Positions 7,579-17,866 of a DNA stretch of 64,000 bases are shown here, one piece after another. The number at the start of each line of letters is the position of its first letter. Position 1 is the first letter of the stretch. The DNA comes from Azospirillum brasilense. Lineage in GTDB: Bacteria > Pseudomonadota > Alphaproteobacteria > Azospirillales > Azospirillaceae. The stretch lies in the NCBI RefSeq assembly GCF_008365405.1, contig NZ_QOKV01000016.1:96873-160872 (forward strand), written 5' to 3'. The notes beneath the pieces were generated by a model that was not told the origin of the DNA, made no database searches, and saw only the letters and a list, made by a program, of their open reading frames with translations. The translations under genes were made by a program, and so were the position numbers.

Positions 7579-8141
7579 GCGTCGTCGTCCTCCGGCCCGG
7601 CTTCGTCTCGGCCGGCTTCATGGCGATCAGCGGCGGCGAGCAGGCGGGTGGTTCCGAAGCGGTCCTTCGGGTCCAGGTCCCGGACCTTGTTCAGGGCCTC
7701 GCGCCCTTCGGCCAGACGGCCCAGGCGCAGATTCAGGTAGCCGACCGCGGTCAGGGCGAACAGGAACAGGCGCGGAGCCGGCTCCAAACCTGTGAAGTCG
7801 GCCCCCACTGTCTTGGAAGAGTTTGGGCCGACCATGCGCCAGTCGGTGTGGTTCAGGCCGATGGCGGCCATGGCGTGGCCGAGCATCCGCTCGCCGTAGA
7901 GCAGGGCGGTGTCCAGGTTCGCCTTGTAGAAGTGGAACTTGTAATGGCCGAGATCGACCAGCCGGTGGCCTGGCGCCAGCTCAGCGGCGCGGGCGAGGTA
8001 GCGCTGCGCCGCCTCGGCGTCGGTGTGGTTGGCGGCGGCGAGATGCAGGAACCGCTCCGCCTCGGGCGGCAGGTCGCCGCCGTAGTAACGGCGGTTGAGC
8101 CAGCCTTCATCCACCTCGTCCAGCATGGCGGTGCGCTCCAT
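7575..8141 (-). CDS. TPR-like protein of the nifB unit
   Basis: 188 residues, all helical, with TPR-like pairs such as NHTDAEAAQRYLARAAELAPGH split across residues 39-60, and the late LNLRLGRLAEGREALNKVRD. The middle HMAAIGLNHTDWRMVGPNS region is specific to nif-linked relatives. It is translationally coupled to the LRV gene (ATGA overlap), so the two may act together. Its ATG at 8141 follows directly on a palindrome whose GAGAGGG arm doubles as the ribosome site. No enzymatic motif is visible. Confidence 0.75.
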   Translation of the reverse strand: MERTAMLDEVDEGWLNRRYYGGDLPPEAERFLHLAAANHTDAEAAQRYLARAAELAPGHRLVDLGHYKFHFYKANLDTALLYGERMLGHAMAAIGLNHTDWRMVGPNSSKTVGADFTGLEPAPRLFLFALTAVGYLNLRLGRLAEGREALNKVRDLDPKDRFGTTRLLAAADRHEAGRDEAGPEDDDA

Positions 8142-8146
8142 GGACA

Positions 8147-8174
8147 CCCTCTCCCGTGATGGGACGGGAGAGGG
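8147..8174. repeat. Single REP-like palindrome in the fdxN-TPR gap
   Basis: CCCTCTCCCGT, loop GATGGG and ACGGGAGAGGG make an 11-bp perfect stem within the 44 bases between fdxN and the TPR gene. It could stabilise the nifB-fdxN part of the mRNA or sequester the TPR ribosome site. Confidence 0.8.
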
Positions 8175-8185
8175 GTTTCGGGCGA

Positions 8186-8377
8186 TCAGGCCGGGACGCA
8201 GCAGTCGGCCGGGCAGACCGAGGCGCACTGCGGACTGGAGAACTGGCCCTTGCACTCGGTGCACAGGTCCGCGTTGATGGCGTAGGCGCCCTTCTTGAAG
8301 CTGATGGCGTTGTTCGGGCACTCGGCCTCGCAGGCGCCGCAGGCGGTGCAGTCGGAAGCCTTGATCTTGTAAGCCAT
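8186..8377 (-). CDS. fdxN: 2[4Fe-4S] ferredoxin FdxN
   Basis: A 63-residue bacterial ferredoxin with two cluster motifs: CTACGACEAECP at residues 10-21 and CTECKGQFSSPQCASVCP later, the second with the longer loop typical of nif ferredoxins. It follows nifB by 78 bases. FdxN-type ferredoxins supply electrons for FeMo-cofactor assembly (to NifB) or to nitrogenase. CAAGGAG is placed well before the ATG. Confidence 0.93.
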   Translation of the reverse strand: MAYKIKASDCTACGACEAECPNNAISFKKGAYAINADLCTECKGQFSSPQCASVCPADCCVPA

Positions 8378-8455
8378 GACACTCTCCTTGGGTGTGGTGG
8401 CGGCTGTTGCGGTGGGCCGCCGGGTAAGTCCGTGGGGTGATCGGGTGTTCGGGTG

Positions 8456-10012
8456 TCAGGCGCGCAGGGCGGTGAAGGCGCCGGTGCGGATCACCGCGTC
8501 CTGCCCCTCGCGGGCGTTGATCGCACCTTGGCCGAGGCGCTCGGCGTAGTCCTTGAAGTAGGTCAATGCCGACTCTTCGATGTATTCGAAGGCGAAGCGG
8601 TCAACCGGCTCGATGCCCGCGCCCTTGAGGCTCGTCGACGGGCAGCCGCCGATCTTGGCGACGAAGACCGCGGTGCAGTCGTTGATCGCCGACAGCACGC
8701 CGCCGAGCGCGTCCTCGTCGCCCGAGCCGCCTTCGCAATACTGGTCGACGCGGCGGTGGCCGACGAACTTGGCGCCTTTCGGACCGACCTCGTAGATCTG
8801 GAATTCCTTGGCGTGGCCGAAATGCTCGTTGATGCGCTCGCCGCCCTTGGTGGCGACGGCGATCAGGATCGGCTGCACCTCGGTGCCGACCGTCTCGGCG
8901 ACGTCGGCCTGCGCGGCGGCCTTGGCGGCGTGGCGACCGGCGCGCTCGCCCTCGACATGCTCGCGGTAGGTGCGGGCGGCCTCCTGGTCGTACTCGACCT
9001 CGCCCATCGCCTCGATCTGGTCGATGGTGAATTCGGAGCCGCGGTCCTCGCCCAGCAGGCCGACCGCGTCGGCGCGGCACTGGCGGCAGTGGCGCATCAG
9101 CTTGGCCCCGCCCTCGCACTGGTCCTGCAGGACCTTCAGCTCCTGCGCGGTCGGGCCGCGCTGGCCGGTCAGGCCGAAATGCGTGCCGTGCGCCGGGTCG
9201 GAGATCAGCGGCATGATGTTGTGCAGGAATGCGCCACGCGACTTCACGGCCTTGTTCACGTCCATCAGGTGCTCGTCGTTGATCCCCGGGATCATGACGG
9301 AGTTCACCTTCACCAGGATGCCGCGCGAGGTCAGCATCTCCAGCCCGAGCATCTGCCGCTCGTGCAGGATCTTGGCGGCGTCCAGGCCGGTCCAGCGCTT
9401 GTGGTCGTGGAAGATCCAGGGGTAGATGTGCTGCCCGACCTCGGGATCGACCATGTTGATGGTGATCGTAACGTGGTCGATGTTGTAGTTGGCGATGGTG
9501 TCCACATGGTCGGGCAGGGCCAGGCCGTTGGTGGACAGGCACAGCTTCAGGTCCGGGGCCTTCTTCGCCAGCATCTCGAAGGTCTTGAAGGTGTTCTTGC
9601 CGCCCGCCGCCAGACTGTCGCCGGGGCCGGCGATGCCGATAACCGAGAGCTGCGGGATTTCCTTGGCCACCGCCATGATCTTGCGGAGCGCCTGGTCGGG
9701 GGTCAGCTTCTCGGAGACCACGCCCGGCCGGCTCTCGTTCGAGCAGTCGTATTTGCGGTTGCAGTAATTGCACTGGATGTTGCAGGCCGGCGCCACCGCG
9801 ACGTGCATGCGGGCGAAATAGTGATGCGCCTCCTCGGAGTAGCAGGGATGGTTCTTCACCTTCTCCCACACCTCCGGCGCCATGTCGGCGGGGCCGTCCG
9901 ACGACCCGCAGGAGGAGGACGCGCAGCCGGAGGCGGCGGCGGGCGGCGCCTCGGCGGAGGTCTTCAACTCACCCACGCCCAGGATGCTGTCGAGCGAAAT
10001 AACGTTGGCCAT
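8456..10012 (-). CDS. nifB: FeMo-cofactor biosynthesis protein NifB
   Basis: 518 residues. Radical SAM domain with CNIQCNYC (Cys77, 81, 84) and AGPGDSLA; additional cysteines including CRQC near residue 311 bind the substrate clusters. The C-terminal part from about residue 385 (ILIAVATKGGERINEHFGHA) is a NifX-like domain. It makes NifB-co, the 8Fe-9S-C precursor of the nitrogenase cofactor. It is first in a leftward series of nif genes and has a sigma54 promoter (10065-10080) with a NifA site (10138-10153). No break or missing motif was seen. Confidence 0.97.
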   Translation of the reverse strand: MANVISLDSILGVGELKTSAEAPPAAASGCASSSCGSSDGPADMAPEVWEKVKNHPCYSEEAHHYFARMHVAVAPACNIQCNYCNRKYDCSNESRPGVVSEKLTPDQALRKIMAVAKEIPQLSVIGIAGPGDSLAAGGKNTFKTFEMLAKKAPDLKLCLSTNGLALPDHVDTIANYNIDHVTITINMVDPEVGQHIYPWIFHDHKRWTGLDAAKILHERQMLGLEMLTSRGILVKVNSVMIPGINDEHLMDVNKAVKSRGAFLHNIMPLISDPAHGTHFGLTGQRGPTAQELKVLQDQCEGGAKLMRHCRQCRADAVGLLGEDRGSEFTIDQIEAMGEVEYDQEAARTYREHVEGERAGRHAAKAAAQADVAETVGTEVQPILIAVATKGGERINEHFGHAKEFQIYEVGPKGAKFVGHRRVDQYCEGGSGDEDALGGVLSAINDCTAVFVAKIGGCPSTSLKGAGIEPVDRFAFEYIEESALTYFKDYAERLGQGAINAREGQDAVIRTGAFTALRA

Positions 10013-10064
10013 CGTCCACTCCCTTCCCAGCCGCGCCGTCGGCGCCCTTGGTCAGGTCGTTAAA

Positions 10065-10080
10065 AGCAAGTTCGGGGCCA
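10065..10080 (-). promoter_or_regulatory. Sigma54 (-24/-12) promoter of nifB
   Basis: On the minus strand TGGCCCCGAACTTGCT, which keeps the invariant GG and GC with the right spacing of the RpoN consensus TGGCAC-N5-TTGCW. It lies 53 bases before the nifB start. Confidence 0.88.
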
Positions 10081-10137
10081 ACCTGATGAATTGTGTAATT
10101 TCAGTAGTTTAGGCGTCGGTGTGGGGCTTGTGGGCCG

Positions 10138-10153
10138 TGTCGGCAATCCGACA
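10138..10153 (-). promoter_or_regulatory. NifA upstream activator sequence (UAS)
   Basis: TGTCGGCAATCCGACA matches TGT-N10-ACA exactly and is also a longer palindrome (TGTCGG/CCGACA). Its centre is about 65 bases upstream of the -24 element and about 90 from the expected transcript start, the usual distance for NifA. An AT-richer stretch between the two (10085-10111) could be the bend where IHF acts. Confidence 0.85.
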
Positions 10154-10246
10154 AAGGCGGACAAAGCCCAACAATGGCCGACAATGACGCGCCCTGTCAG
10201 GGACCCGACACGTGAGGCTAATGGGGTGATGGAGTGGCATCGATTT

Positions 10247-10386
10247 CCCTCTCCCGCCCCGGGAGAGGGGGGCGCGAAGGCGCCGGGTGAGGGTCGTGCG
10301 GGGATCAGCGGCTCAATCCTTGCCGGCACCCTCACCCTCCCACCGCTGCCGCGGCGGGTCCCTCCCTCTCCCGGGGCGGGAGAGGG
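10247..10386. repeat. Composite inverted pair of GC-rich palindromes, copy 2
   Basis: The same plan as 2090-2228, in the opposite internal orientation: CCCTCTCCCG palindromes at both ends, with GGGTGAGGGT and ACCCTCACCC facing one another inside. It lies between the end of the cyclase gene and the nifB UAS, and probably insulates nifB from read-through. Confidence 0.85.
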
Positions 10387-10390
10387 CCGG

Positions 10391-11281
10391 TCACGCGCTT
10401 CCGACCTGGAAGGCCAGGACATGGTCCTCGTCCGGCCGCCGCGGCTCTCCACCGAAGCCGATCAGACCGCTGCCGGTCAGTTTCGTCGAATCGCGGCGCA
10501 GCAGCAGGGAAGGGGAGCCGCCTGTGCGGATGAAGGTGCCGTTGGTCGAATGGTCGGTCAGCAGGAAGCCGCCACGGCTGAAGTCGATCACCGCGTGCTG
10601 GCGTGAGGTGCGGCGCGACGGGATGCGCAGGCCGCAACTCTCGTCACGCCCCACCGTGACGCGCGGCAGCAGGGGAGTCAGCGTCGCGTCGGTGCCGCGC
10701 CCGGACAGGCGCAGGGACGGCAGGCCGCGCCCGCTGCCGGGAACCGATGTGGTCAGGGCGACGGTGGCGTTGTCCTCGGCCTCCGGCGGGGCGCTGCCGT
10801 CGCGGACCTGGTGGACGCGGACCGGGGCCGCCTTTCCTTTCACCGCGACGCTGTTCAAAAGGCGGGTTCGCTTGCGCAGCGGCGGGGAGAGGCGGTCGAC
10901 CAGATCGTCGGTCGCCAGAATCTCGCCGGGGCGGGCGATGGATTCCAGCCGGGCGGCGACGTTGCAGGCGTCGCCGTAGAGGTCGCCGGGGCCGGCGATC
11001 ACCGGGCCGAAATGCAGCCCGGCGCGCAGGCGCAGCCCGAACTCCCCTTGCCGGTCCATCATGGCGAGCGCGGCGCGGGTGGCGCCGTCGCTCATGGGGA
11101 AGCAGGCCAACAGCCCGTCGCCCAGGCTTTTCACCACCGTGCCGTCGTTCTCCCCGACGATCCGGCGCAAGCCCAGAAGCACCCGCTGGGTCAGCGCCGC
11201 CGCCTTGCGGTCACCCGCCAGTTCGTAGAGCAGCGTGCTGTCGGCGATGTCCACGAAGAGGAGCGCGAAGGGCTTTTCCAT
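10391..11281 (-). CDS. Class III adenylate cyclase with C-terminal FHA domain
   Basis: 296 residues. The N-terminal cyclase domain (about 5-150) has both metal aspartates (FVDIADST, Asp11; KSLGDG, Asp55), Lys51 in the adenine-selecting position, and YGDACNVAARLE for transition-state binding, so it looks active and ATP-specific. Residues about 195-290 form an FHA domain (VGRDESCGLRIPSRRTSRQH and later DHSTNGTFI), which binds phosphothreonine. The protein should make cAMP under control of a Ser/Thr kinase partner; no kinase gene is nearby. It lies between nifA and nifB, but the palindrome pair and the nifB promoter separate it from the nif unit. Confidence 0.88.
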   Translation of the reverse strand: MEKPFALLFVDIADSTLLYELAGDRKAAALTQRVLLGLRRIVGENDGTVVKSLGDGLLACFPMSDGATRAALAMMDRQGEFGLRLRAGLHFGPVIAGPGDLYGDACNVAARLESIARPGEILATDDLVDRLSPPLRKRTRLLNSVAVKGKAAPVRVHQVRDGSAPPEAEDNATVALTTSVPGSGRGLPSLRLSGRGTDATLTPLLPRVTVGRDESCGLRIPSRRTSRQHAVIDFSRGGFLLTDHSTNGTFIRTGGSPSLLLRRDSTKLTGSGLIGFGGEPRRPDEDHVLAFQVGSA

Positions 11282-11357
11282 CTCGTGCGAAGGCCCGGAT
11301 CTGGAGGTTGCGGGACGCAGGGTACAGCGTACAGCCGATGTCCCACCGTCATATCAC

Positions 11358-11374
11358 AACCGTTCGTAACGGTT
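11358..11374. promoter_or_regulatory. Palindrome upstream of the cyclase gene (possible operator)
   Basis: AACCGTT-CGT-AACGGTT, a perfect 7-bp inverted repeat 77 bases before the cyclase start in the divergent region. The binding protein is unknown. Confidence 0.4.
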
Positions 11375-11450
11375 ACAGGGATCTTGGGACCCGCAGGCTG
11401 CGCCGGCGTCTTGCCGCAGCCGAAACACCAGACGGCCCTCAGGGGTTATA

Positions 11451-11477
11451 TTGCCCATATATTTATTCCCTTATAAG
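11451..11477 (+). promoter_or_regulatory. Possible promoter of the 11547 gene
   Basis: TTGCCC and TATAAG separated by 15 bases in the only AT-rich stretch of this region, about 70 bases before the likely start codon. The spacing is short, so this is tentative. Confidence 0.35.
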
Positions 11478-11546
11478 ATGCGTGACGGAGCGTTGGCCGC
11501 GGTTGGAAAGTGTGCTGCCGCCAGCAGGGCTTTCGTGGAGTGGATC

Positions 11547-12642
11547 ATGACGGTATCGGGTGTGACGTCGGCGGCTTCGTCGTTTTCGGTCCTGTCCCGC
11601 TCCACCGGAGCGTCCCCATCGCCCGAGGCGACCGCCGCGAGCGGCGGTGCCGCGTCCGATTCCGTGTCGCTGAGCGGGCTGGGCGGGGCGCTTCGCGGCG
11701 ACGGCTTGGCCGCCTTCGGCGCGCTTTCGGACGCTCAGCGCCAGCAGTTGGCCGATCTCGTCGACAGCGGGAAGATCAGCGGCGAAACGGTCAACGATGC
11801 CCTCACGCAGCGGCTGAAACAGGCCCGCGTCAGTGCCATGGGTGCGACACAACGCATGTACAACAACGATCACGCCGCCCTTTTCCTCGATGAGACGACC
11901 AGCAGTGACGACCTGCGCGGCGCCTTGTCCCAGACGCTGGCCCGGCGGTCGTCGCTGATGGACAAGCTGGTGGCGGCGATGAGCGAGGACGAGCAGGCGG
12001 CGGCGTCGAACGACTTGGCGGCGCGGACGATGAATCCGCTCCTGGCGAAGGACCGGATGGGGATGTCGCGCTACATCATGCCGGGCTTCTTCTCCATGGA
12101 CTTTTCCGATTCCCGCCTGAACTCCACCAGAAAGCAGGGGGATGCCACCTACAGCCTGAAGGCGTTGGGCGTCGATCTCGACGCGATCGACAAGGCGCTG
12201 CGCAAGACCGGCGAAGAGGACGCCGCCGCCATCCTGTCGGAGCGGGCGGGCTTGCCGGCCTCCCGAAAGGTGGCGGCCGATCAGGATTATTCGGTGGACG
12301 ACGCCCTGGTGAAGCCTTTGACCGCGCCATCGGGCGGTTCGTCGCCGGATGCCCGCGACTACCCGAACCCCCTCGACTACGGCAAAAAGCTGCGCGAGTT
12401 TCTCCAGGCGTCTTTCGCGGAAATGCGCAAGGTCGGTGAGTTGGGAGGGCACACGGTGTATCAGGTCGACCGTCCCGACCATATCCAGCGCCCCCAGGAC
12501 CTCCCCACGCCGTCATCAGCGGGCGCCCCCATTGCTCAGGGAGAGCCGGTGGGGCGCCATACATGCTTGGTTTGGCCACCTGTTACTGATTGGCCCGTTG
12601 TTGCCCGGAAGGGAATGCAGCCGCCAAGTGACTCCCCACCCC

Positions 12643-12656
<14 letters not shown>
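11547..12656 (+). CDS. Hypothetical protein between the cyclase gene and nifA
   Basis: 369 residues, not recognised. The first 50 residues are rich in Ser, Ala and Thr (MTVSGVTSAASSFSVLSRST) with no signal peptide or membrane segment, a composition seen in some substrates exported without cleavage; the rest is charged and mostly helical. Repeated 'LSDAQRQQLADLVDSGKIS' and 'LSQTLARRSSLMDKL' helices suggest a structural or regulatory protein. The ATG at 11547 is preferred over the upstream one at 11451 because GTGGAG precedes it. The last 14 bases overlap the nifA stop region convergently; the final 40 codons look less coding-like and could be an extension by loss of an earlier stop. Confidence 0.6.
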
Positions 12657-14526
<1,870 letters not shown>

Positions 14527-14893
14527 GATCGACACCCCCTGCTCAACCGGGACTCCGGACGCCGCGCACCGGCGCGCCCGTCGCATTGATCCCGGCACGG
14601 CGCCTTGAACCGTTCCTCCCGGGGTGGGGTGTGCGCTCGTTGCTGATCGGCGCCTTTGACCACCGGTGCGCCCGCCGCGCGTGCTTCCGTGACAAGCCGT
14701 TCGCGCTGCGGACTGTCGAAAGTTTCGGAAACTCTCGGTCGAAAGGCAAGCCCTTTTGCATATCAGTTGCTGCGGCGCACAATGACTTATGGCTGCGGCA
14801 GAACGGCGCAACCCTTGAGAAAACTGGTGTTTCGGCCGGAAATGAACTAATAACTGACTGGTCAGTAATATTTTCTCCACCCTGGAGGACGGA
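14527..14893. other. Divergent nifA/tetR control region
   Basis: 367 bases without a gene. The part next to nifA is GC-rich leader; a perfect palindrome AGTTTC-G-GAAACT lies at 14721-14733, about 195 bases before nifA. The part next to tetR is AT-richer and carries the operator at 14853-14866. I found no convincing -24/-12 or NifA site for nifA here, so nifA is probably transcribed by a housekeeping-type promoter. Confidence 0.55.
14853..14866. promoter_or_regulatory. TetR-type operator palindrome
   Basis: ACTGAC-TG-GTCAGT, exact 6-bp arms, 27 bases before the tetR start. Position and form fit self-repression by the TetR protein coded next to it. It could also touch the nifA side because the two genes diverge. 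Confidence 0.65.
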
Positions 14894-15544
14894 ATGCCGG
14901 AGGATGTTCCCGCCGCTCCGCGCTGGCGCCGCCGGAAGGAGGCGCGCCCCCGGGAGATCGTCGACGCGGCCCTGACCGTCTTCGGCGAGCGAGGCTTCGC
15001 GGCGACGCGGCTGGAGGACGTCGCGGCGCGGGCCGGTGTCAGCAAGGGCACGCTCTATCTCTACTTCCCGAACAAGGAGGAGCTGTTCAAGGCGGTGGTC
15101 CGCGAGGCCATCCTGCCCAACCTGGACATGGCCGAGCGCCTGCTGGCCGGGGCGCTGGGGCCGAGCTTCGCCGTTCTGGAAACGCTGCTGACCCTCTTCG
15201 CGACGCGCATCCTGAAATCCCGCGCCGGGGCCATCCCCAAGCTGGTCATCGCGGAGGCCGGCAATTTCCCCGATCTCGCCCGCTTCTATCACGACGAGGT
15301 GATCCGCCGCGCCTTCGCCCTGCTGGCGGCGGTGCTGGAGCGCGGCATGGCGCGCGGGGAGTTCCGCCCGGTGGACGTCGATTCGACCGTCCGGCTGATC
15401 GTCGCGCCGATGCTGATGAGCGCGCTGTGGCGCTCCTCCTTCGAAGCGCTGGAGGACCGGCCGCTGGACGTTCGGAGGCTGGTGGCCGCGCACCTCGACG
15501 CGCTGCGCCGGACGCTCGCTCCGGAGGGAGGACCGACGTCATGA
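14894..15544 (+). CDS. TetR/AcrR family regulator of an ABC exporter
   Basis: 216 residues. The N-terminal helix-turn-helix is clear (ALTVFGERGFAATRLEDVAA, then GVSKGTLYLYFPNKEELF); the ligand domain contains a long helical core like the CecR/YbiH type. It heads an operon with an HlyD protein and ABC ATPase joined by ATGA overlaps, the same order as E. coli cecR-ybhGFSR, so it should repress the exporter until a toxic ligand binds. GGAGG lies just before the ATG. Confidence 0.88.
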   Translation: MPEDVPAAPRWRRRKEARPREIVDAALTVFGERGFAATRLEDVAARAGVSKGTLYLYFPNKEELFKAVVREAILPNLDMAERLLAGALGPSFAVLETLLTLFATRILKSRAGAIPKLVIAEAGNFPDLARFYHDEVIRRAFALLAAVLERGMARGEFRPVDVDSTVRLIVAPMLMSALWRSSFEALEDRPLDVRRLVAAHLDALRRTLAPEGGPTS

Positions 15545-16488
15545 GCTGGATCGCCGAAACGCTGGCGGCGGCCCTGGCCGTTTTCGGACTGGGCGGCGGG
15601 GATGCCGTGCCGCTGGCCCATGGTTACGCCGAGGGCGAGTATCTGCGCATCGCCGCCCCGGTGGCCGGGACGCTCGACACGCTGGCGGTGACGCGCGGCG
15701 GGCGGGTGGAGGCGGGCGCCCCCCTCTTCGCGCTCGACCGCACCAGCGCGCGGGCGGAGCGCGACCGGCTGGCCGCCGCGCTGGCGCAGGCGCGGGCGCT
15801 GCTGGCCGACCTGCGGACGGGACGGCGCCCCGACGAGCTGGCGGTGGTCGCCGCCCAGCGCGCGCAGGCCGAGGCGGCGCTGCGCTACTCCGAAGCGGAG
15901 CTGGCGCGGCAGCAGACGCTGGTGGCGCGCAAGGTCAGCTCCGACGACCGGCTGGACGCCGCCCGCGCCACCCGCGACCGCGACCGCGCGCGGCTGGAGG
16001 AGTTGACCGCGCAACTGGCCGTCTCCAACCTGCCGGCCCGTCCCAACCAGCTCCGCGCCGCCGAGAACGCCGTGGCCCAGGCTGAGGCCGCCCTGGCCCA
16101 GGCGGACAAGCGCTTGGCCGAGCTGGCCCCGCCGGCGCCCGAGGCGGGACTGGTCGAGGACACGCTGTTCAACCCTGGCGAATGGGTGCCGGCGGGCGCC
16201 CCGGTGGTCTCGCTTCTGCCGCCGGGCAAGCGGAAGCTGGTGGTCTTCGTTCCGGAACCGCTGATGGCCCGCGTCCGTCCGGGCGACCGGGTGACGGTGC
16301 GCTGCGACGGCTGCCCGCCCGGCCTGTCGGCGCGCGTGACCTACGTGGCGCCGCAGGTCGAATACACCCCGCCGGTGATCTACAGCGTCGGCAGCCGCGA
16401 GAAGCTGGTCTTCCGCGTCGAGGCGCGGCTGGAGGACGGGGCGACGCTCAACCCCGGCCTGCCGGTGGATGTGGAGTTGCCGCCATGA
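15541..16488 (+). CDS. HlyD/YbhG-type periplasmic adaptor of an ABC exporter
   Basis: 315 residues. An N-terminal hydrophobic segment anchors it in the inner membrane; a lipoyl half (RIAAPVAGTLDTLAVTRGGR) is followed by a long alpha hairpin (about residues 75-195, rich in Ala, Arg and Gln) and the second lipoyl/beta-barrel part. This is the membrane fusion protein that would bridge the ABC transporter below to an outer-membrane channel. The ATG overlaps the tetR stop and its own stop overlaps the ATPase start, each by four bases. Confidence 0.87.
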   Translation: MSWIAETLAAALAVFGLGGGDAVPLAHGYAEGEYLRIAAPVAGTLDTLAVTRGGRVEAGAPLFALDRTSARAERDRLAAALAQARALLADLRTGRRPDELAVVAAQRAQAEAALRYSEAELARQQTLVARKVSSDDRLDAARATRDRDRARLEELTAQLAVSNLPARPNQLRAAENAVAQAEAALAQADKRLAELAPPAPEAGLVEDTLFNPGEWVPAGAPVVSLLPPGKRKLVVFVPEPLMARVRPGDRVTVRCDGCPPGLSARVTYVAPQVEYTPPVIYSVGSREKLVFRVEARLEDGATLNPGLPVDVELPP

Positions 16489-17426
16489 GCGGGGAGCCCG
16501 TCATCGACGTGCGCGGTCTGGTCAAGCGCTTCGGCGCCAAGACGGTGGTGGACGGCTTCTCCATCCGGGTGGCGCGCGGGCAGATCTACGGTTTCCTGGG
16601 GCCGAACGGGTCGGGCAAGACGACGACCATCCGCATGCTCTGCGGGCTGCTGACCCCCGACGCCGGGGAGGGGACCTGCCTTGGGCTCGACATCCGCCGC
16701 CAGAGCGCCGCCATCAAGCGGCAGGTCGGCTACATGACCCAGAAATTCAGCTTCTGGGAGGATCTGAGCATCGCCGAGAATCTGGATTTCGTTGCCCGCA
16801 TGTACGGGCTGCCGGACCGGCGGGCCAAGGTCGCCGCGGCGCTGGAGCGGCTGGGGCTGGGCAACCGGCGGGCGCAGCTGGCGGGCGAACTGTCCGGCGG
16901 CTGGAAGCAGCGTCTGGCGCTGGCCGCCTGCATCCTGCACGAGCCGAAGCTGCTTCTCCTCGACGAGCCGACCGCCGGGGTCGATCCCAAGGCGCGACGG
17001 GAGTTCTGGGACGAGATTCACCGGCTGGCCGACGACGGGCTGACCGTGCTGGTCAGCACCCATTACATGGACGAGGCGGAACGCTGCCACGCCATCGCCT
17101 ACCTCGCCTACGGCCGGCTGATGACCCAGGGCAGCGTGGAGGAGGTGATCGCCAAGTCTGGTCTGGTCACCTATGAAGTCGGCGCGCGGGGGGCGGGCGG
17201 GCCGGACCTCGGAAGCGTCGCGGCGGCGCTGCGCGACTGTCCCGGTGTCGAGATGGTCGCCGCCTTCGGCGCCCGGCTGCATGTCAGCGGCGGCGATGGC
17301 GCGGAGCTGGAGGAGGCGCTGAGCCCCTGGTCCGGCGAGTCGGGCCTGCTGGTGAAACGGACGGAGCCGACTCTGGAGGACGTGTTCATCCATCTGATGA
17401 ACCGCAGCACGGACAACTTCGCATGA
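16485..17426 (+). CDS. ABC exporter ATP-binding protein (YbhF-like)
   Basis: 313 residues, one ATPase domain: Walker A GPNGSGKTT, Q-loop TQKFSF, signature LSGGWKQRLALAA (with W in the place of the usual Q/G), Walker B LLLLDEPTAGVD and switch STHYMDEAE. The C-terminal tail of about 80 residues is the usual extension of drug/multidrug ABC-2 exporters. E. coli YbhF has two fused ATPases while this has one, so the transporter is probably a dimer. Its permease gene (18011) follows only after a terminator and an opposite-strand gene. Confidence 0.9.
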   Translation: MSGEPVIDVRGLVKRFGAKTVVDGFSIRVARGQIYGFLGPNGSGKTTTIRMLCGLLTPDAGEGTCLGLDIRRQSAAIKRQVGYMTQKFSFWEDLSIAENLDFVARMYGLPDRRAKVAAALERLGLGNRRAQLAGELSGGWKQRLALAACILHEPKLLLLDEPTAGVDPKARREFWDEIHRLADDGLTVLVSTHYMDEAERCHAIAYLAYGRLMTQGSVEEVIAKSGLVTYEVGARGAGGPDLGSVAAALRDCPGVEMVAAFGARLHVSGGDGAELEEALSPWSGESGLLVKRTEPTLEDVFIHLMNRSTDNFA

Positions 17427-17452
17427 CCGCGCCGTCGGCGGGCAGGATCGGG

Positions 17453-17490
17453 CCGTCCCCACACCGGTGCGAAAGCCGGTGCGGGGACGG
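17453..17490. terminator. Strong hairpin between the ATPase gene and the inverted small gene
   Basis: CCGTCCCC-x-CACCGG pairs with CCGGTG-x-GGGGACGG over 14 of 15 positions, 8-base loop, no T run. It lies between convergent genes and could end both transcripts. Confidence 0.6.
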
Positions 17491-17497
17491 CGCGCGG

Positions 17498-17866
17498 TCA
17501 CTCGAACTTGGCGGAGGTCACGCCGGTGTTCTTGTTCCAGCGCAGCGTCAGCTTGGAAATCTTGCAGAGATTCAGGTTCTGCCAGACCGCCGACTCGCCG
17601 TCGTCGTAGATGACCTTCATGTCCCATTTGCAGCTCTTCTCGGCCTTGTCGAAGCTCAGTTCGAACTCCTCGCCGTCCTCGAGGAGTTCGCGGCCGAGGA
17701 TGTCCTCGTCCCACTTCTCGTTGGCGGACTCGCTGACATAGATGTGCTTCAGCGCGTAGCCCGTCTCGTTCGCGATGGTGAAATCCTGCTGTCCGGCCAG
17801 GGCGGCGCCATGAAACAGGAACAGGGCGGCCACGGCGGCGGCGCCCTTGGCAAGAACAGAGGTCAC
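17498..17866 (-). CDS. Small exported protein inside the ABC exporter locus
   Basis: 122 residues with a signal peptide (hydrophobic run to about residue 23, AALA-GQQ cleavage). The mature part has FTIANETGYALKHIYVSESA and, later, SCKWDMKVIYDDGES and NLNLCKISKLTL with a conserved cysteine pair, a pattern I have seen in a family of small alphaproteobacterial periplasmic proteins (some misnamed argininosuccinate lyase). Function is unknown. It is opposite in direction to the flanking exporter genes and splits them. Confidence 0.7.
   Translation of the reverse strand: MTSVLAKGAAAVAALFLFHGAALAGQQDFTIANETGYALKHIYVSESANEKWDEDILGRELLEDGEEFELSFDKAEKSCKWDMKVIYDDGESAVWQNLNLCKISKLTLRWNKNTGVTSAKFE

Noticed and set aside
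14527..14893. Sigma54 promoter for nifA
   Set aside because: No TGGC-N7-TTGC match was found on the minus strand in this region.
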